A DNA stretch of 64,000 nucleotides from JAAZCI01 sp046462535 (lineage in GTDB: Bacteria; Pseudomonadota; Gammaproteobacteria; Cardiobacteriales; Wohlfahrtiimonadaceae): contig JBKGVF010000016.1 of assembly GCA_046462535.1 (NCBI GenBank), positions 1 through 64,000 of the forward strand. The letters run 5' to 3'. The stretch's first letter is position 1. Each line of letters starts with the position of its first letter. Positions 44,584-53,791 of the stretch are shown here, piece by piece. The translations under genes were made by a program, and so were the position numbers. The notes below the pieces were generated by a model, which saw only the letters and a list, made by a program, of their open reading frames with translations, made no database searches and had not been told where the DNA came from.

Positions 44584-45948
44584 ATGCGGAAAAAAGTATT
44601 ATCCATTATCACCACCCTACTGCTTACAGCAGCCCCTCTCTCTGCAGCAGAGCCATTTGAGGAACCTCTAATCCCCACCGAAGAGGTGATTACCCAACCG
44701 GCAGCAGCAGTGGAGGAGCCTGTGAGTGAAGTGCTCGATGAGAAGGGTACTGCTGATCCCCTACCTATTAAAGAGCTCCGACTCTTTGTCAATATCCTCG
44801 AGCAGCTCAAACAGAGTTATGTAGAGCCGGTCGATGATGCCCAACTGATACAAAATGCTATCAAAGGGATGCTCAATGAGCTCGACCCCCACTCCACCTT
44901 CTACACCAAAGAGGAGTATGAATCAGTGCAGCAACTAACAACCGGCTCCTTTGCTGGATTAGGGGTAGAAGTTACCGCTGACAATGGGTTGATTCGTGTT
45001 ATTGCTCCAATTGATGATACCCCTGCCGAACGTGCAGGAATAAAGGCTGGTGATCTCATCATTAAAATTGATGAGACTCCAGTTCAGGCGGTTGATATTA
45101 ATCGTGCCATTGAGATGTTACGTGGTGACGTGGGAACCGATGTCACCCTGACACTTATTCGCAACGCAGATAATAGCCCCATTACTGTCACAATCACTCG
45201 TGATAAAATTAAGACTAAGAGTGTCAAGCATGAGCTCCTTAATGAGCAGTTTGGCTATATCCGCCTCTCCCAATTTCAAGAGAAGAGCAGTCAAGAGGTG
45301 CAAGAGGCCCTCAATGAGCTTGCAGATGAAGCGAAAGGGGCGGGTGAGGTATTACAGGGATTGATTCTTGACCTCCGTAATAACCCAGGTGGATTATTGG
45401 ATGAAGGGGTCAATATCTCAGATCTCTTCTTAAACTCAGGACTTATCGTCTATACCCAAGGGCAGAGTGAAGAGAGTCGCTATAATCTGCTGGCAACAGA
45501 GGGGGATATTCTCGAAGGCGCACCAATGATCGTCCTAATCAACTCAGGATCAGCCTCCGCCTCTGAGATTGTTGCCGGTGCGCTGCAAGATCATGGGCGT
45601 GCCTTAATTGTTGGTGAGCAGAGCTTTGGTAAAGGTTCAGTGCAGACCGTTATCGATCTTCCTGATGGAAAGGGTTTAAAATATACCTCAGCACGCTACT
45701 ACACTCCGAACGGACGCTCTATTCAGGGTGAAGGCATTAAGCCAGATGTTACACTAGCCCCCCTCTCAGTTACGTTAAAGCCCGAATCCTACCACCTAAG
45801 AGAGAGTGATATGGCGGGCCATCTCGATAATCCCAATGCTCAAGAGGAGTTAAAAGATTTCACCCAAGAGAATAATCAACTCGCAGAGCGAGACTACCCT
45901 CTCTATGAGGCTTTAAATCTCCTGAAGGTCTTAGCCATTACACAGTAG
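44584..45948 (+). CDS. ctpA: Carboxy-terminal processing protease (S41)
   Basis: 454 aa periplasmic serine protease. The signal peptide is cut near LSAAEP; a low-complexity acidic stretch follows (25-60), then an N-terminal helical domain, a PDZ domain (about 115-200) and the S41 catalytic domain with the nucleophile Ser in NSGSASASE (about 321-328) and the general-base Lys350 in SFGKGSVQT. Likely trims or degrades cell-wall enzymes. Follows gpmI, a frequent pairing. Confidence 0.94.
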   Translation: MRKKVLSIITTLLLTAAPLSAAEPFEEPLIPTEEVITQPAAAVEEPVSEVLDEKGTADPLPIKELRLFVNILEQLKQSYVEPVDDAQLIQNAIKGMLNELDPHSTFYTKEEYESVQQLTTGSFAGLGVEVTADNGLIRVIAPIDDTPAERAGIKAGDLIIKIDETPVQAVDINRAIEMLRGDVGTDVTLTLIRNADNSPITVTITRDKIKTKSVKHELLNEQFGYIRLSQFQEKSSQEVQEALNELADEAKGAGEVLQGLILDLRNNPGGLLDEGVNISDLFLNSGLIVYTQGQSEESRYNLLATEGDILEGAPMIVLINSGSASASEIVAGALQDHGRALIVGEQSFGKGSVQTVIDLPDGKGLKYTSARYYTPNGRSIQGEGIKPDVTLAPLSVTLKPESYHLRESDMAGHLDNPNAQEELKDFTQENNQLAERDYPLYEALNLLKVLAITQ

Positions 45949-45980
45949 CTCAGACCAGTAACAGATAGAGACTGATAGAC

Positions 45981-45998
45981 TCCCCGCACTAGCGGGGA
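45981..45998 (+). terminator. Terminator of gpmI-ctpA
   Basis: TCCCCGC-ACTA-GCGGGGA then TTTTG: a 7-bp GC-rich stem 33 bp after the ctpA stop. Confidence 0.85.
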
Positions 45999-46012
45999 TT
46001 TTGATGCTTAAA

Positions 46013-46030
46013 ATCGGTTAGCTAACCGAT
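46013..46030. promoter_or_regulatory. 18-bp perfect palindrome upstream of uvrA
   Basis: ATCGGTTAGCTAACCGAT is a perfect palindrome 35 bp before the uvrA ATG, between the ctpA terminator and the gene. It is placed like an operator. No CTGT-N8-ACAG LexA box is visible in this gap. The half site is partly repeated just after it (ATAACCG). Confidence 0.6.
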
Positions 46031-46064
46031 ATAACCGCTATTGATGCAACCAAAATAGGACATT

Positions 46065-48884
46065 ATGGACGAAATTATTATTCAAGGGGCCCGAACCCAC
46101 AACCTAAAAAATATCGATTTAACACTACCTCGCAATAAATTAATTGTGATTACCGGTCTTTCAGGTTCAGGAAAGAGCTCTCTAGCCTTTGATACCCTCT
46201 ACGCTGAAGGGCAGCGGCGCTATGTGGAATCTCTCTCCGCTTATGCGCGCCAATTCCTCTCGGTGATGGATAAGCCTGATGTTGACCATATTGAGGGGCT
46301 CTCTCCTGCTATCTCTATTGAGCAGAAATCCACCTCCCATAATCCCCGCTCAACAGTAGGTACCGTTACCGAGATCTACGATTATCTTCGTCTCCTCTTT
46401 GCGCGTATCGGTATTCCCCACTGTCCAACCCATAAGCTTCCCCTCAACGCGCAGACGGTTTCACAGATGGTAGATCAAATTATGGCACTCGATGGGGAGC
46501 GGCGCTTACTGCTGCTCGCTCCTGTTATTCGTAATCGAAAGGGGGAGCATCTGAAACTCTTTGATGAGTTAAAAGCTCAAGGCTTTCTAAGAGTTCGTAT
46601 AGATGGCACTGTTTATGAGATTGAATCGATTCCAAAGATCAATCCCCGGCAAAATCATAATATCGATGTTGTAGTAGATCGCTTCAGGGTTCGTGAAGGG
46701 ATTGAGCTACGCCTTGCTGAATCACTCGAAGTAGCATTAGGACTCTCCAATGGATTGGCACAAATTGCCGATATGACAACCGAAGAGGAGCTTCTCCACT
46801 TCTCAGCCAATTATGCCTGTCCCGAGTGTGGTTTTACGATCGATGAGCTAGAGCCAAGACTCTTCTCCTTTAACAATCCTATTGGTGCTTGTCAGGAGTG
46901 TGATGGTTTAGGGGTGAGCCAATTCTTCGATCCCAATCGTGTCGTCGTTGCTCCTGAGCTTTCGCTCGCAAGCGGAGCGATTCGTGGATGGGATCGCAAC
47001 TCTGCCTACTACTTCTCAATGATGAGTACCTTGGCCACTCACTATCAATTCGATATTGAGACCCCCTTTAATGATCTTCCTAAGAAGATTCAAAAAATTA
47101 TTCTCTACGGCAGTGGTGATGAGGTCATTCGCTTCACCTATATAAGTAATAGTGGCAAAAAGAGTATTCGTGAGCATACCTTTGAGGGAATCTTACCTAA
47201 CCTTGATCGCCGCTATCATGAAACAACATCACAGATGGTGCGGGAGAATCTAACCCGCTATTTAGCAACGCGCCCCTGCCCCGCCTGTGAGGGGAGTCGC
47301 CTTGGCCCTGCTGCAAAAAATGTTTTAATTGAGGATCATGCAATCCAAGATGTCACCGCACTCCCCATTGGCGAAGCTCTAGCGTGGGCAAATGGTGTAA
47401 ATCTTACCGGTGCACGCGCAGAGATTGCCGATAAGATCTTCAAAGAGATTCGTGAGCGATTGGGCTTTTTAGTTAATGTTGGACTCGATTATCTTAATCT
47501 TTCACGCTCAGCTGAAACGCTATCGGGTGGAGAGGCACAGCGTATTCGCCTAGCATCTCAGATTGGTGCAGGATTAGTGGGTGTTCTCTATGTGCTCGAT
47601 GAGCCCTCTATCGGTCTTCATCAACGGGATAATGAACGCCTCTTAAAGACCCTAATCCACCTGCGCGACCTTGGAAATACAGTCATTGTTGTCGAGCATG
47701 ATGAGGATGCCATCAATGCCGCCGACTTTATTGTCGATATTGGTCCCCGTGCAGGCGTTCATGGCGGGGCGGTGGTGGCAGCGGGCACACCTAGTGAAAT
47801 TAAGGCCGACCCAAACTCCTTAACTGGCGCCTACCTATCAGGTCGAGAGGCGATTGATCTCCCTAAAGAGCGTATCCCCTTCAATCAAGATGAGATCATC
47901 ACTATTCGAGGGGCTTCAGGGAACAATCTAAAAAATATCACTGCACACTTCCCGATAGGATTACTCACCTGTGTAACAGGAGTCTCAGGCTCCGGAAAGT
48001 CGACTCTTGTTAACGATACCCTCTACACCGCAATGGCACAGATCCTAAATAAAAATAGTAGTGTCGAAGTAGCTCCATATAAGGCCATTGAAGGCTTAGA
48101 GCATGTGGATAAAATTGTTAATATCGATCAGAGCCCAATAGGGCGGACACCTCGCTCAAATCCCGCAACCTACACTGGACTCTTCACCCCAATAAGGGAG
48201 CTCTTTGCTGGTACACCCGAGGCTCGAGCACGGGGTTACACTCCAGGGCGCTTTAGCTTCAATGTCAAAGGTGGCCGCTGTGAGCACTGCCAAGGGGATG
48301 GACTCATTAAGGTGGAGATGCATTTCCTACCCGATATCTATGTTGTCTGTGATGAGTGTCAAGGGGAGCGCTATAACCGCGAAACGCTCGATATTCTCTA
48401 TAAAGGAAAGAGCATTAGTGATGTCTTAAAGATGACTGTAGAAGAGGCACACCAATTCTTTGAGGCCATTCCCGTTATCCATCGCCGCCTTACAACGTTG
48501 ATGGATGTTGGCTTGAGCTATATTACTCTAGGCCAAAATGCCACCACCCTCTCAGGCGGTGAGGCGCAGCGGGTTAAACTATCTCGAGAGCTCTCAAAAC
48601 GTGGAACCGGCCGCACTCTCTATATACTTGATGAGCCAACAACAGGATTACATTTTCACGATATCAAACAGCTCTTAACTGTTATTCAGCGACTGCGCGA
48701 TGAGGGGAATACCATCATCATTATTGAGCATAATTTAGATGTTATAAAAACCGCCGATTGGATTATTGATCTTGGTCCTGAAGGGGGCGCAGGTGGAGGG
48801 GAGATTGTGATTGCTGGCACCCCTGAAGAGGTGGCACAATCGCCAAAGAGCCACACAGGACGCTTCTTAAAGGATTTTCTATAA
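46065..48884 (+). CDS. uvrA: Excinuclease ABC subunit A
   Basis: 939 aa damage-recognition ATPase of nucleotide excision repair. Two ABC modules: Walker A GLSGSGKS (31-38) and GVSGSGKS, two signature motifs LSGGEAQR and two Walker B blocks (VLDEPSIGLH, ILDEPTTGLH). Zinc modules are CPECG ... CQEC and CEHC ... CDEC. Full length with no damage. Confidence 0.98.
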   Translation: MDEIIIQGARTHNLKNIDLTLPRNKLIVITGLSGSGKSSLAFDTLYAEGQRRYVESLSAYARQFLSVMDKPDVDHIEGLSPAISIEQKSTSHNPRSTVGTVTEIYDYLRLLFARIGIPHCPTHKLPLNAQTVSQMVDQIMALDGERRLLLLAPVIRNRKGEHLKLFDELKAQGFLRVRIDGTVYEIESIPKINPRQNHNIDVVVDRFRVREGIELRLAESLEVALGLSNGLAQIADMTTEEELLHFSANYACPECGFTIDELEPRLFSFNNPIGACQECDGLGVSQFFDPNRVVVAPELSLASGAIRGWDRNSAYYFSMMSTLATHYQFDIETPFNDLPKKIQKIILYGSGDEVIRFTYISNSGKKSIREHTFEGILPNLDRRYHETTSQMVRENLTRYLATRPCPACEGSRLGPAAKNVLIEDHAIQDVTALPIGEALAWANGVNLTGARAEIADKIFKEIRERLGFLVNVGLDYLNLSRSAETLSGGEAQRIRLASQIGAGLVGVLYVLDEPSIGLHQRDNERLLKTLIHLRDLGNTVIVVEHDEDAINAADFIVDIGPRAGVHGGAVVAAGTPSEIKADPNSLTGAYLSGREAIDLPKERIPFNQDEIITIRGASGNNLKNITAHFPIGLLTCVTGVSGSGKSTLVNDTLYTAMAQILNKNSSVEVAPYKAIEGLEHVDKIVNIDQSPIGRTPRSNPATYTGLFTPIRELFAGTPEARARGYTPGRFSFNVKGGRCEHCQGDGLIKVEMHFLPDIYVVCDECQGERYNRETLDILYKGKSISDVLKMTVEEAHQFFEAIPVIHRRLTTLMDVGLSYITLGQNATTLSGGEAQRVKLSRELSKRGTGRTLYILDEPTTGLHFHDIKQLLTVIQRLRDEGNTIIIIEHNLDVIKTADWIIDLGPEGGAGGGEIVIAGTPEEVAQSPKSHTGRFLKDFL

Positions 48885-48894
48885 ACCAAAAGAG

Positions 48895-48917
48895 AGAGCC
48901 CCATAGTTTGGGGCTCT
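48895..48917. terminator. Two-way terminator between uvrA and sufT
   Basis: AGAGCCCC and GGGGCTCT pair around a 7-base loop 10 bp after the uvrA stop. U-tracts are short on both sides. Confidence 0.7.
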
Positions 48918-48949
48918 TCTGCATCTATAGATCGTCTCTACTTGTAACG

Positions 48950-49339
48950 CTACATCATATTCAATTCAAGCTTTGCCCGTAACGACATCCGCTGTGGTGT
49001 CCAGAAAGGCTCCCATACCAGCTCAGTATGGCACTCTTTCACCCAAGGGAGTGAGTAGACAGCATTCTCTACCCAGCTGGGCATCTCGCCTGCGACAGGG
49101 CATCCTGGTGCCGTTAAGGTCATATCGATCTGCACCTTAACATTCTCTTCGGTGAGATCCTTAAAATTGATGGTGTAGATCAATCCCAGCTCATAAATAT
49201 CGACAGGAATCTCCGGATCATAAACCTTCTTTATGGCATCGATGATCTGATCTGCCATCTCATAGCTACGCTCCGTCACTTCGGAGCCATCCTCATGAAT
49301 CACCTCAGGGTAATTTGGTTGACTCTTATCAATCTCCAT
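48950..49339 (-). CDS. sufT: SufT-like Fe-S assembly protein (MIP18/DUF59)
   Basis: 129 aa. The core IDAIKKVYDPEIPVDIYELGLIY and the reactive-Cys loop LTAPGCPVAGEMP define the family, which helps mature iron-sulfur proteins. A 25-residue polar N-terminal extension precedes the core. It lies 11 bp after sufU. The call is to family level; the exact client is unknown. Confidence 0.88.
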   Translation of the reverse strand: MEIDKSQPNYPEVIHEDGSEVTERSYEMADQIIDAIKKVYDPEIPVDIYELGLIYTINFKDLTEENVKVQIDMTLTAPGCPVAGEMPSWVENAVYSLPWVKECHTELVWEPFWTPQRMSLRAKLELNMM

Positions 49340-49350
49340 GCTTCTGCTCC

Positions 49351-49797
49351 TTACTCTGTTTTAACGACTTTCTGCTCTTCATTTAATGCCGCATTGATGG
49401 CATGCCAAGCTAAAGTGGCACACTTTACCCGGGTAGGATAATCTCGAACGCCCGTTAAGATCTTTAACTGCCCTAAATCATCCGCAATCTCACCCTCATG
49501 GGTCACTGCTTCATGAAAATGATCAAAGAGTTTCTCAAACTCCTCAATCGGCTTTCCCTTTATCGCCTCAGTCATCATCGAGCTTGAGGCTGTGGAGATA
49601 GCACACCCCTCTCCGACAAAGGAGACATCCTCAATAATGCCCTCATGCACCGTAAGAAAAACCTCAATCTGATCACCACAAAGGGGGTTATATCCCTCCG
49701 CATGATGCGTTGGCTCCTCAATTTTACGGAAATTTCTAGGCTTTCGATTGTGATCAAGAATCACCTCTTGATACAGCTCTCTAATATCAAAATTCAT
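49351..49797 (-). CDS. sufU: SufU-type Fe-S scaffold or sulfur-transfer protein
   Basis: 148 aa. The three ligand cysteines are in NPLCGD, EGCAIS and VKCATLAWHA, and the spacer between the second and third is of SufU length (about 20 residues longer than in IscU). SufU is best known as the zinc-dependent partner of SufS in Gram-positives and also occurs in some proteobacterial suf loci. No sufS, sufB, sufC or sufD lies beside it. Confidence 0.88.
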   Translation of the reverse strand: MNFDIRELYQEVILDHNRKPRNFRKIEEPTHHAEGYNPLCGDQIEVFLTVHEGIIEDVSFVGEGCAISTASSSMMTEAIKGKPIEEFEKLFDHFHEAVTHEGEIADDLGQLKILTGVRDYPTRVKCATLAWHAINAALNEEQKVVKTE

Positions 49798-49904
49798 ACC
49801 ACTCCTATCGCTTCCATTCTCAATTTAGATAATTAAGTAACTATAGCTTATTTGATCTAAAACAAGAAAATTAATTCCTTAAATGGCAATTATTCCCTCT
49901 TTTT

Positions 49905-49927
49905 ACCCCAAAAGGGGTGGTTTTTTT
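49905..49927 (+). promoter_or_regulatory. Hairpin plus T-run upstream of accD
   Basis: ACCCC-AAAA-GGGGT then GGTTTTTTT on the plus strand, about 150 bp before accD, with no plus-strand gene before it. It looks like an intrinsic terminator in a leader, hence a possible attenuator, or a structure at the sufU promoter. Confidence 0.45.
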
Positions 49928-50073
49928 CAGCCTAGCCCTCCATCCGCTAATATGGAATTAAATTGTTTTATCCCCAATATTTGGTATTCTTAATCTCTTA
50001 TTTAATTGAAGAAGAGCAATTCTTCCTCTTACCATTTCAATCTAAATATCAACATTTTTAGTAAGGATCTTTA

Positions 50074-50946
50074 ATGAGCTGGTTTCAACGATTAAATCCC
50101 ATGCGGATTAGAACCGATAGTAGTAAAAAAGTTGTCCCTGAGGGAGTATGGACAAAATGCACAGCCTGTGACTCCATTCTCTATCAGCAGGAGCTTGAGG
50201 CGAATCTAAATGTCTGCCCTAAGTGTGATCAACATATGCGGATCGATGCTCGCAAACGGCTAGAGGCCTTCTTAGATGAGGAGAGCTTAACGGAGATTGG
50301 GGAGAATCTAGAACCGGTTGATTTTTTAAACTTCAAAGATAGCAAACGATATCGCGATCGCATTAGTGCCGCCCAAAAGAAGACCGGTGAGAAGGATGCC
50401 CTCATTATGATGGAGGGCGCATTAAAGGGGCGTCCGGTTATTGCTGGTGCATTTAACTTCGCCTTTATGGGCGCCTCAATGGGATCGGTAGTTGGCGAGC
50501 GCTTTGTCCTCGGTGCTCAACGTGCCCTTGAGCTTAACGCCCCCTTTGTTGTCTTCGCTGCCAGTGGTGGAGCACGGATGCAAGAGGCGCTCACCTCACT
50601 TATGCAGATGGCGAAAACCTCTGCGGCCGTTGCCCAATTAAATAACGCTAAACTCCCCTTCATCTCAGTCTTAACTGACCCCACCTTCGGTGGTGTATCA
50701 GCAAGCTTTGCCATGTTAGGTGATATCATTATTGCCGAGCCAAAAGCTCTTATTGGATTTGCCGGCCCCCGTGTCATTGAGCAGACCGTACGGGAGCAGC
50801 TTCCTGAAGGATTTCAACAGAGTGAGTTTCTCTTAGAGAAGGGGGCTATCGATATGATTGTAGATCGACGAGAATTACGCAATGAGATTGCTGATCTACT
50901 CTCAAAGCTGATGAATCATCCAAAACCGATGGATGAGATTGCCTAA
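50074..50946 (+). CDS. accD: Acetyl-CoA carboxylase carboxyltransferase beta subunit
   Basis: 290 aa. Forms with AccA the carboxyltransferase that makes malonyl-CoA. The N-terminal zinc ribbon has Cys29, Cys32, Cys48 and Cys51; the crotonase-like body has ASGGARMQEAL and the GFAGPRVIEQT block. It leads accD-folC-dedD-cvpA, an order known from gammaproteobacteria. Confidence 0.97.
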   Translation: MSWFQRLNPMRIRTDSSKKVVPEGVWTKCTACDSILYQQELEANLNVCPKCDQHMRIDARKRLEAFLDEESLTEIGENLEPVDFLNFKDSKRYRDRISAAQKKTGEKDALIMMEGALKGRPVIAGAFNFAFMGASMGSVVGERFVLGAQRALELNAPFVVFAASGGARMQEALTSLMQMAKTSAAVAQLNNAKLPFISVLTDPTFGGVSASFAMLGDIIIAEPKALIGFAGPRVIEQTVREQLPEGFQQSEFLLEKGAIDMIVDRRELRNEIADLLSKLMNHPKPMDEIA

Positions 50947-50988
50947 ATAGAGACTCCCCCTCCCTTTATAGGGGCAACGCATTAATGA

Positions 50989-52335
50989 ATGAGGCAGAAA
51001 TCGACTATGGCGCCATCTTTATCGGGTCAGGCCAAGACTCTCGAGACTTGGCTTGACCAGCTAGCTACTCTCCATCCCTTAACGATGGATTTTACCCATG
51101 ATCGAATTGCTACGGTCTATCAACGGCTCAACCTAGAGCCGATTGCACCCCTTATTATTACCGTGGCGGGGACCAATGGTAAGGGATCAACCGCCACCAC
51201 AACCGCAACCCTATTAAAACAGCATGGCGCAAAGGTGGGACTCTTTACCTCCCCCCATCTCTTTCGCTTTAATGAGCGTATTAAAATCGATCTTATCGAG
51301 GCCGACGATGAGGCAATTATTGAGGCCTTTGAAGCTATTGAGAGCGCTCGTGGAGCGATCACCCTCACCTACTTTGAGTATGCAACATTAGCGGCCTTCT
51401 ATCTCTTTAAAAGAGCCGCTGTAGATGTTGCGGTACTCGAGGTAGGGTTAGGGGGACGCCTCGATTCCACAACTATCGTGGATGCAGATATTGCAATCAT
51501 CACCCCAATTGATATCGACCATACTGCTCAGCTTGGCAACTCTATCGATACAATCGCTGCAGAAAAGGCTGGGATCATTAAGCAAGGGAGCTCCGTTATT
51601 ACCGCAGAGTCGGCACCAAGCCCCGCTATTATTGCGCAAGCTAAGCGCTGTTCAGCACCTCTTCTCATCGCGCAGCAGAGCTATCACTACCATATTCTAC
51701 AATTGAATGACCCCCTATCGCCCTGGCATTATCAATATCAAGAGGAGGAGCCACTCCTTCTACAACCCCCAAAATTGATGGGGCGCCATCAATATCAAAA
51801 TAGTGCCGCTGCTCTCACCGCCTTACAGCTCGCTCAAAGAGCGCTCACCCTCACCCCCATTACGGCTGAATCGATCAATCAAGGGTTAGACTCAGTAGAG
51901 CTACTTGGTCGTCTACAGAGACTCGAAGCAGCCAATGCACCACGCCTCTATCTCGATGTCACCCATAATCCTCAAGGGGCAGCTCAACTTGCTAAAGTTT
52001 TATCCAACACCTATCCTAACAGAAGAATTGTTGCCATCTATGGCGCCTTAGTGGATAAAGATGCTAAAGCAGTGACCGCGCTCCTCAAGCCGCTCATCAG
52101 CCATTGGTATCTTGCCCCAATATCCGATCCACGAGGGGAGAGCGCTACAGCGCTACAGAAGCGGGTTTGGCCCATTATTGGAATGGATTCCACCCCCCAC
52201 AATTCAATTGAAGCAGCGTGTGAAAAAGCCCTAAGTGAGAGCAGTAAAGATGATATAATACTTCTCTTTGGCTCCTTCCATATGATTAACAGCGGATATA
52301 GTTGGTTTAAGAGAAATGGTTATGCAGAATCCTAA
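50989..52335 (+). CDS. folC: Folylpolyglutamate / dihydrofolate synthase FolC
   Basis: 448 aa Mur-ligase-fold enzyme that joins glutamate to dihydropteroate and folates. The P-loop AGTNGKGS is at 60-67; then TSPHLFRFNERI and ITPIDIDHTAQLG. ATGs at 50989 and 51007 are both possible; neither has a strong ribosome site. Its 3' end overlaps dedD. Confidence 0.95.
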   Translation: MRQKSTMAPSLSGQAKTLETWLDQLATLHPLTMDFTHDRIATVYQRLNLEPIAPLIITVAGTNGKGSTATTTATLLKQHGAKVGLFTSPHLFRFNERIKIDLIEADDEAIIEAFEAIESARGAITLTYFEYATLAAFYLFKRAAVDVAVLEVGLGGRLDSTTIVDADIAIITPIDIDHTAQLGNSIDTIAAEKAGIIKQGSSVITAESAPSPAIIAQAKRCSAPLLIAQQSYHYHILQLNDPLSPWHYQYQEEEPLLLQPPKLMGRHQYQNSAAALTALQLAQRALTLTPITAESINQGLDSVELLGRLQRLEAANAPRLYLDVTHNPQGAAQLAKVLSNTYPNRRIVAIYGALVDKDAKAVTALLKPLISHWYLAPISDPRGESATALQKRVWPIIGMDSTPHNSIEAACEKALSESSKDDIILLFGSFHMINSGYSWFKRNGYAES

Positions 52336-52948
52336 AAAATTACAGCGAGCAGTGGGGGCAATCTTTCTGATTGCGGTCACACTCCTGATCATTGGCCCTT
52401 TTATCTTCAAATCAGGGAAAAATGGCACCATCTCCATCGATGAGACGGCAGAGGCCGATCAGATTCGTGAACCGGTGAGCGTTCTCTCAAGTAGTGGGGG
52501 TAGTGATCAGAGTCAATATTGGTCTTATGGTGAGGAGCCGATGGGAGAACTCCCTCCTGTAGGGACAATCTTAGATCCCCCTAAAAAAGAGCAAAAGAGG
52601 GAAGAGGCTAAGGTAACACCCCCACCACTTAATCTCATTGCTGATACAGAGCAGCAGGCTCTAGCAGCAAAACCCAAAGAGTCCCCTACATCACAAAAGA
52701 AGCAGAGCCCACAAGCTACTGCCGAGCAGTTTCAATGGTTTGTGCAGGTAGGTGGCTATGGCAATATCAATAATGCCCAAGCACAATATCGTCAATATCA
52801 GAGTGCGGGATATGCTGTCTACATCGAGACTGAAGATGGCTTACATAAGGTTCGTTTAGGGCCTTATCGCTCGCGAGAACAGGCAGATCGCGTTCGGGCT
52901 ACATTAAAATCACAGGGCATCGAAACGACAATTGTCGCCCCTAAATAA
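52316..52948 (+). CDS. dedD: DedD-like SPOR-domain protein
   Basis: 210 aa: short cytoplasmic start, one membrane helix (about 12-31), a polar Pro/Lys-rich linker, then a SPOR domain (about 138-210: WFVQVGGYGNINNAQ and VRLGPYRSREQAD). SPOR binds denuded septal glycan, so it should localise to division sites. It overlaps the folC end by 20 bp; an in-frame ATG two codons later is equally good. Confidence 0.87.
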   Translation: MVMQNPKKLQRAVGAIFLIAVTLLIIGPFIFKSGKNGTISIDETAEADQIREPVSVLSSSGGSDQSQYWSYGEEPMGELPPVGTILDPPKKEQKREEAKVTPPPLNLIADTEQQALAAKPKESPTSQKKQSPQATAEQFQWFVQVGGYGNINNAQAQYRQYQSAGYAVYIETEDGLHKVRLGPYRSREQADRVRATLKSQGIETTIVAPK

Positions 52949-52998
52949 CCGCTTTATCAGTACTGTAAAAGCAGATGCTAAAGGTATCTAACTAAATT

Positions 52999-53670
52999 AT
53001 GGAAATTGCAAAAGAGCTCTCATCAATTATCGATCTGGTGATCATCGCAACGATTCTGGTATCGATTGTAATCGCCTTTATTCGCGGATTTATTACCGAG
53101 GTTCTCTCCCTCTTTGTCTGGATCGGTGCCTTTGTCGGCGCAACCTTCTACTTTGAGGATGTTGCTAAACTGCTCCCTAATATATTTGGTGGTAGTGAGG
53201 CACCTAACCTTGCAGCTGCAGTGGATCCCGATAATCTCAATGAAGTGGTCATTGCCTCAGGGATTAGCTTTGTTATCACCTTTTTAGCACTCCTTTTTCT
53301 ATTTGGGCTGATCAACCTCTTAATCTCAATGTTGATTCGACGCCTCAATATCTCATGGCCTGACCGCCTATTGGGCGCCTTCTTCGGAATGCTACGCGGA
53401 ATGTTTGTAGTGGCGATCTTAGCCCTCTTTGTCACCTACTCCCCACTAAAAGAGAGTGAGCATTGGCAAAATGCCCACTTCTCACAGGTGGCAACAACAT
53501 GGGCTAAACAGTTAGAACGTCTAGTGCCTGATAACTTCTTAGAACATATTAATACTGAAAAGATTGTGGAGAAGATGAAAGGGGATAATGAGATGACTCA
53601 AACAGAGCAGCAGAGTGAGCGGGTATTTGAAGCCCCTGAATTGATCATTCCCCTCTCCCCCAATCAGTAA
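52999..53670 (+). CDS. cvpA: CvpA family membrane protein
   Basis: 223 aa with four membrane helices (about 12-30, 33-50, 87-112, 122-142) and the CvpA stretches IRGFITEVLSLFVWIGAF and WPDRLLGAFFGMLRG. A charged cytoplasmic tail follows. The precise function of the family is unsettled. purF, the usual next gene, is absent. Confidence 0.9.
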   Translation: MEIAKELSSIIDLVIIATILVSIVIAFIRGFITEVLSLFVWIGAFVGATFYFEDVAKLLPNIFGGSEAPNLAAAVDPDNLNEVVIASGISFVITFLALLFLFGLINLLISMLIRRLNISWPDRLLGAFFGMLRGMFVVAILALFVTYSPLKESEHWQNAHFSQVATTWAKQLERLVPDNFLEHINTEKIVEKMKGDNEMTQTEQQSERVFEAPELIIPLSPNQ

Positions 53671-53692
53671 TCGATCCAGTAAGGGGAGCTGC

Positions 53693-53724
53693 TTAATGAT
53701 TAACACTTAAGAGTTAATCATTAA
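53693..53724. repeat. 12-bp inverted repeat after cvpA
   Basis: TTAATGATTAAC and GTTAATCATTAA are perfect complements around ACTTAAGA. AT-rich, without a clean U-tract; it may be a weak terminator or a regulator site before ubiG, which starts 68 bp on. Confidence 0.5.
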
Positions 53725-53791
53725 ATATTAACCTTTAACTTTAAGAGTACTCTTTTATTTTTTATTGACTAATAACCCTCGCGGAGCAGAG

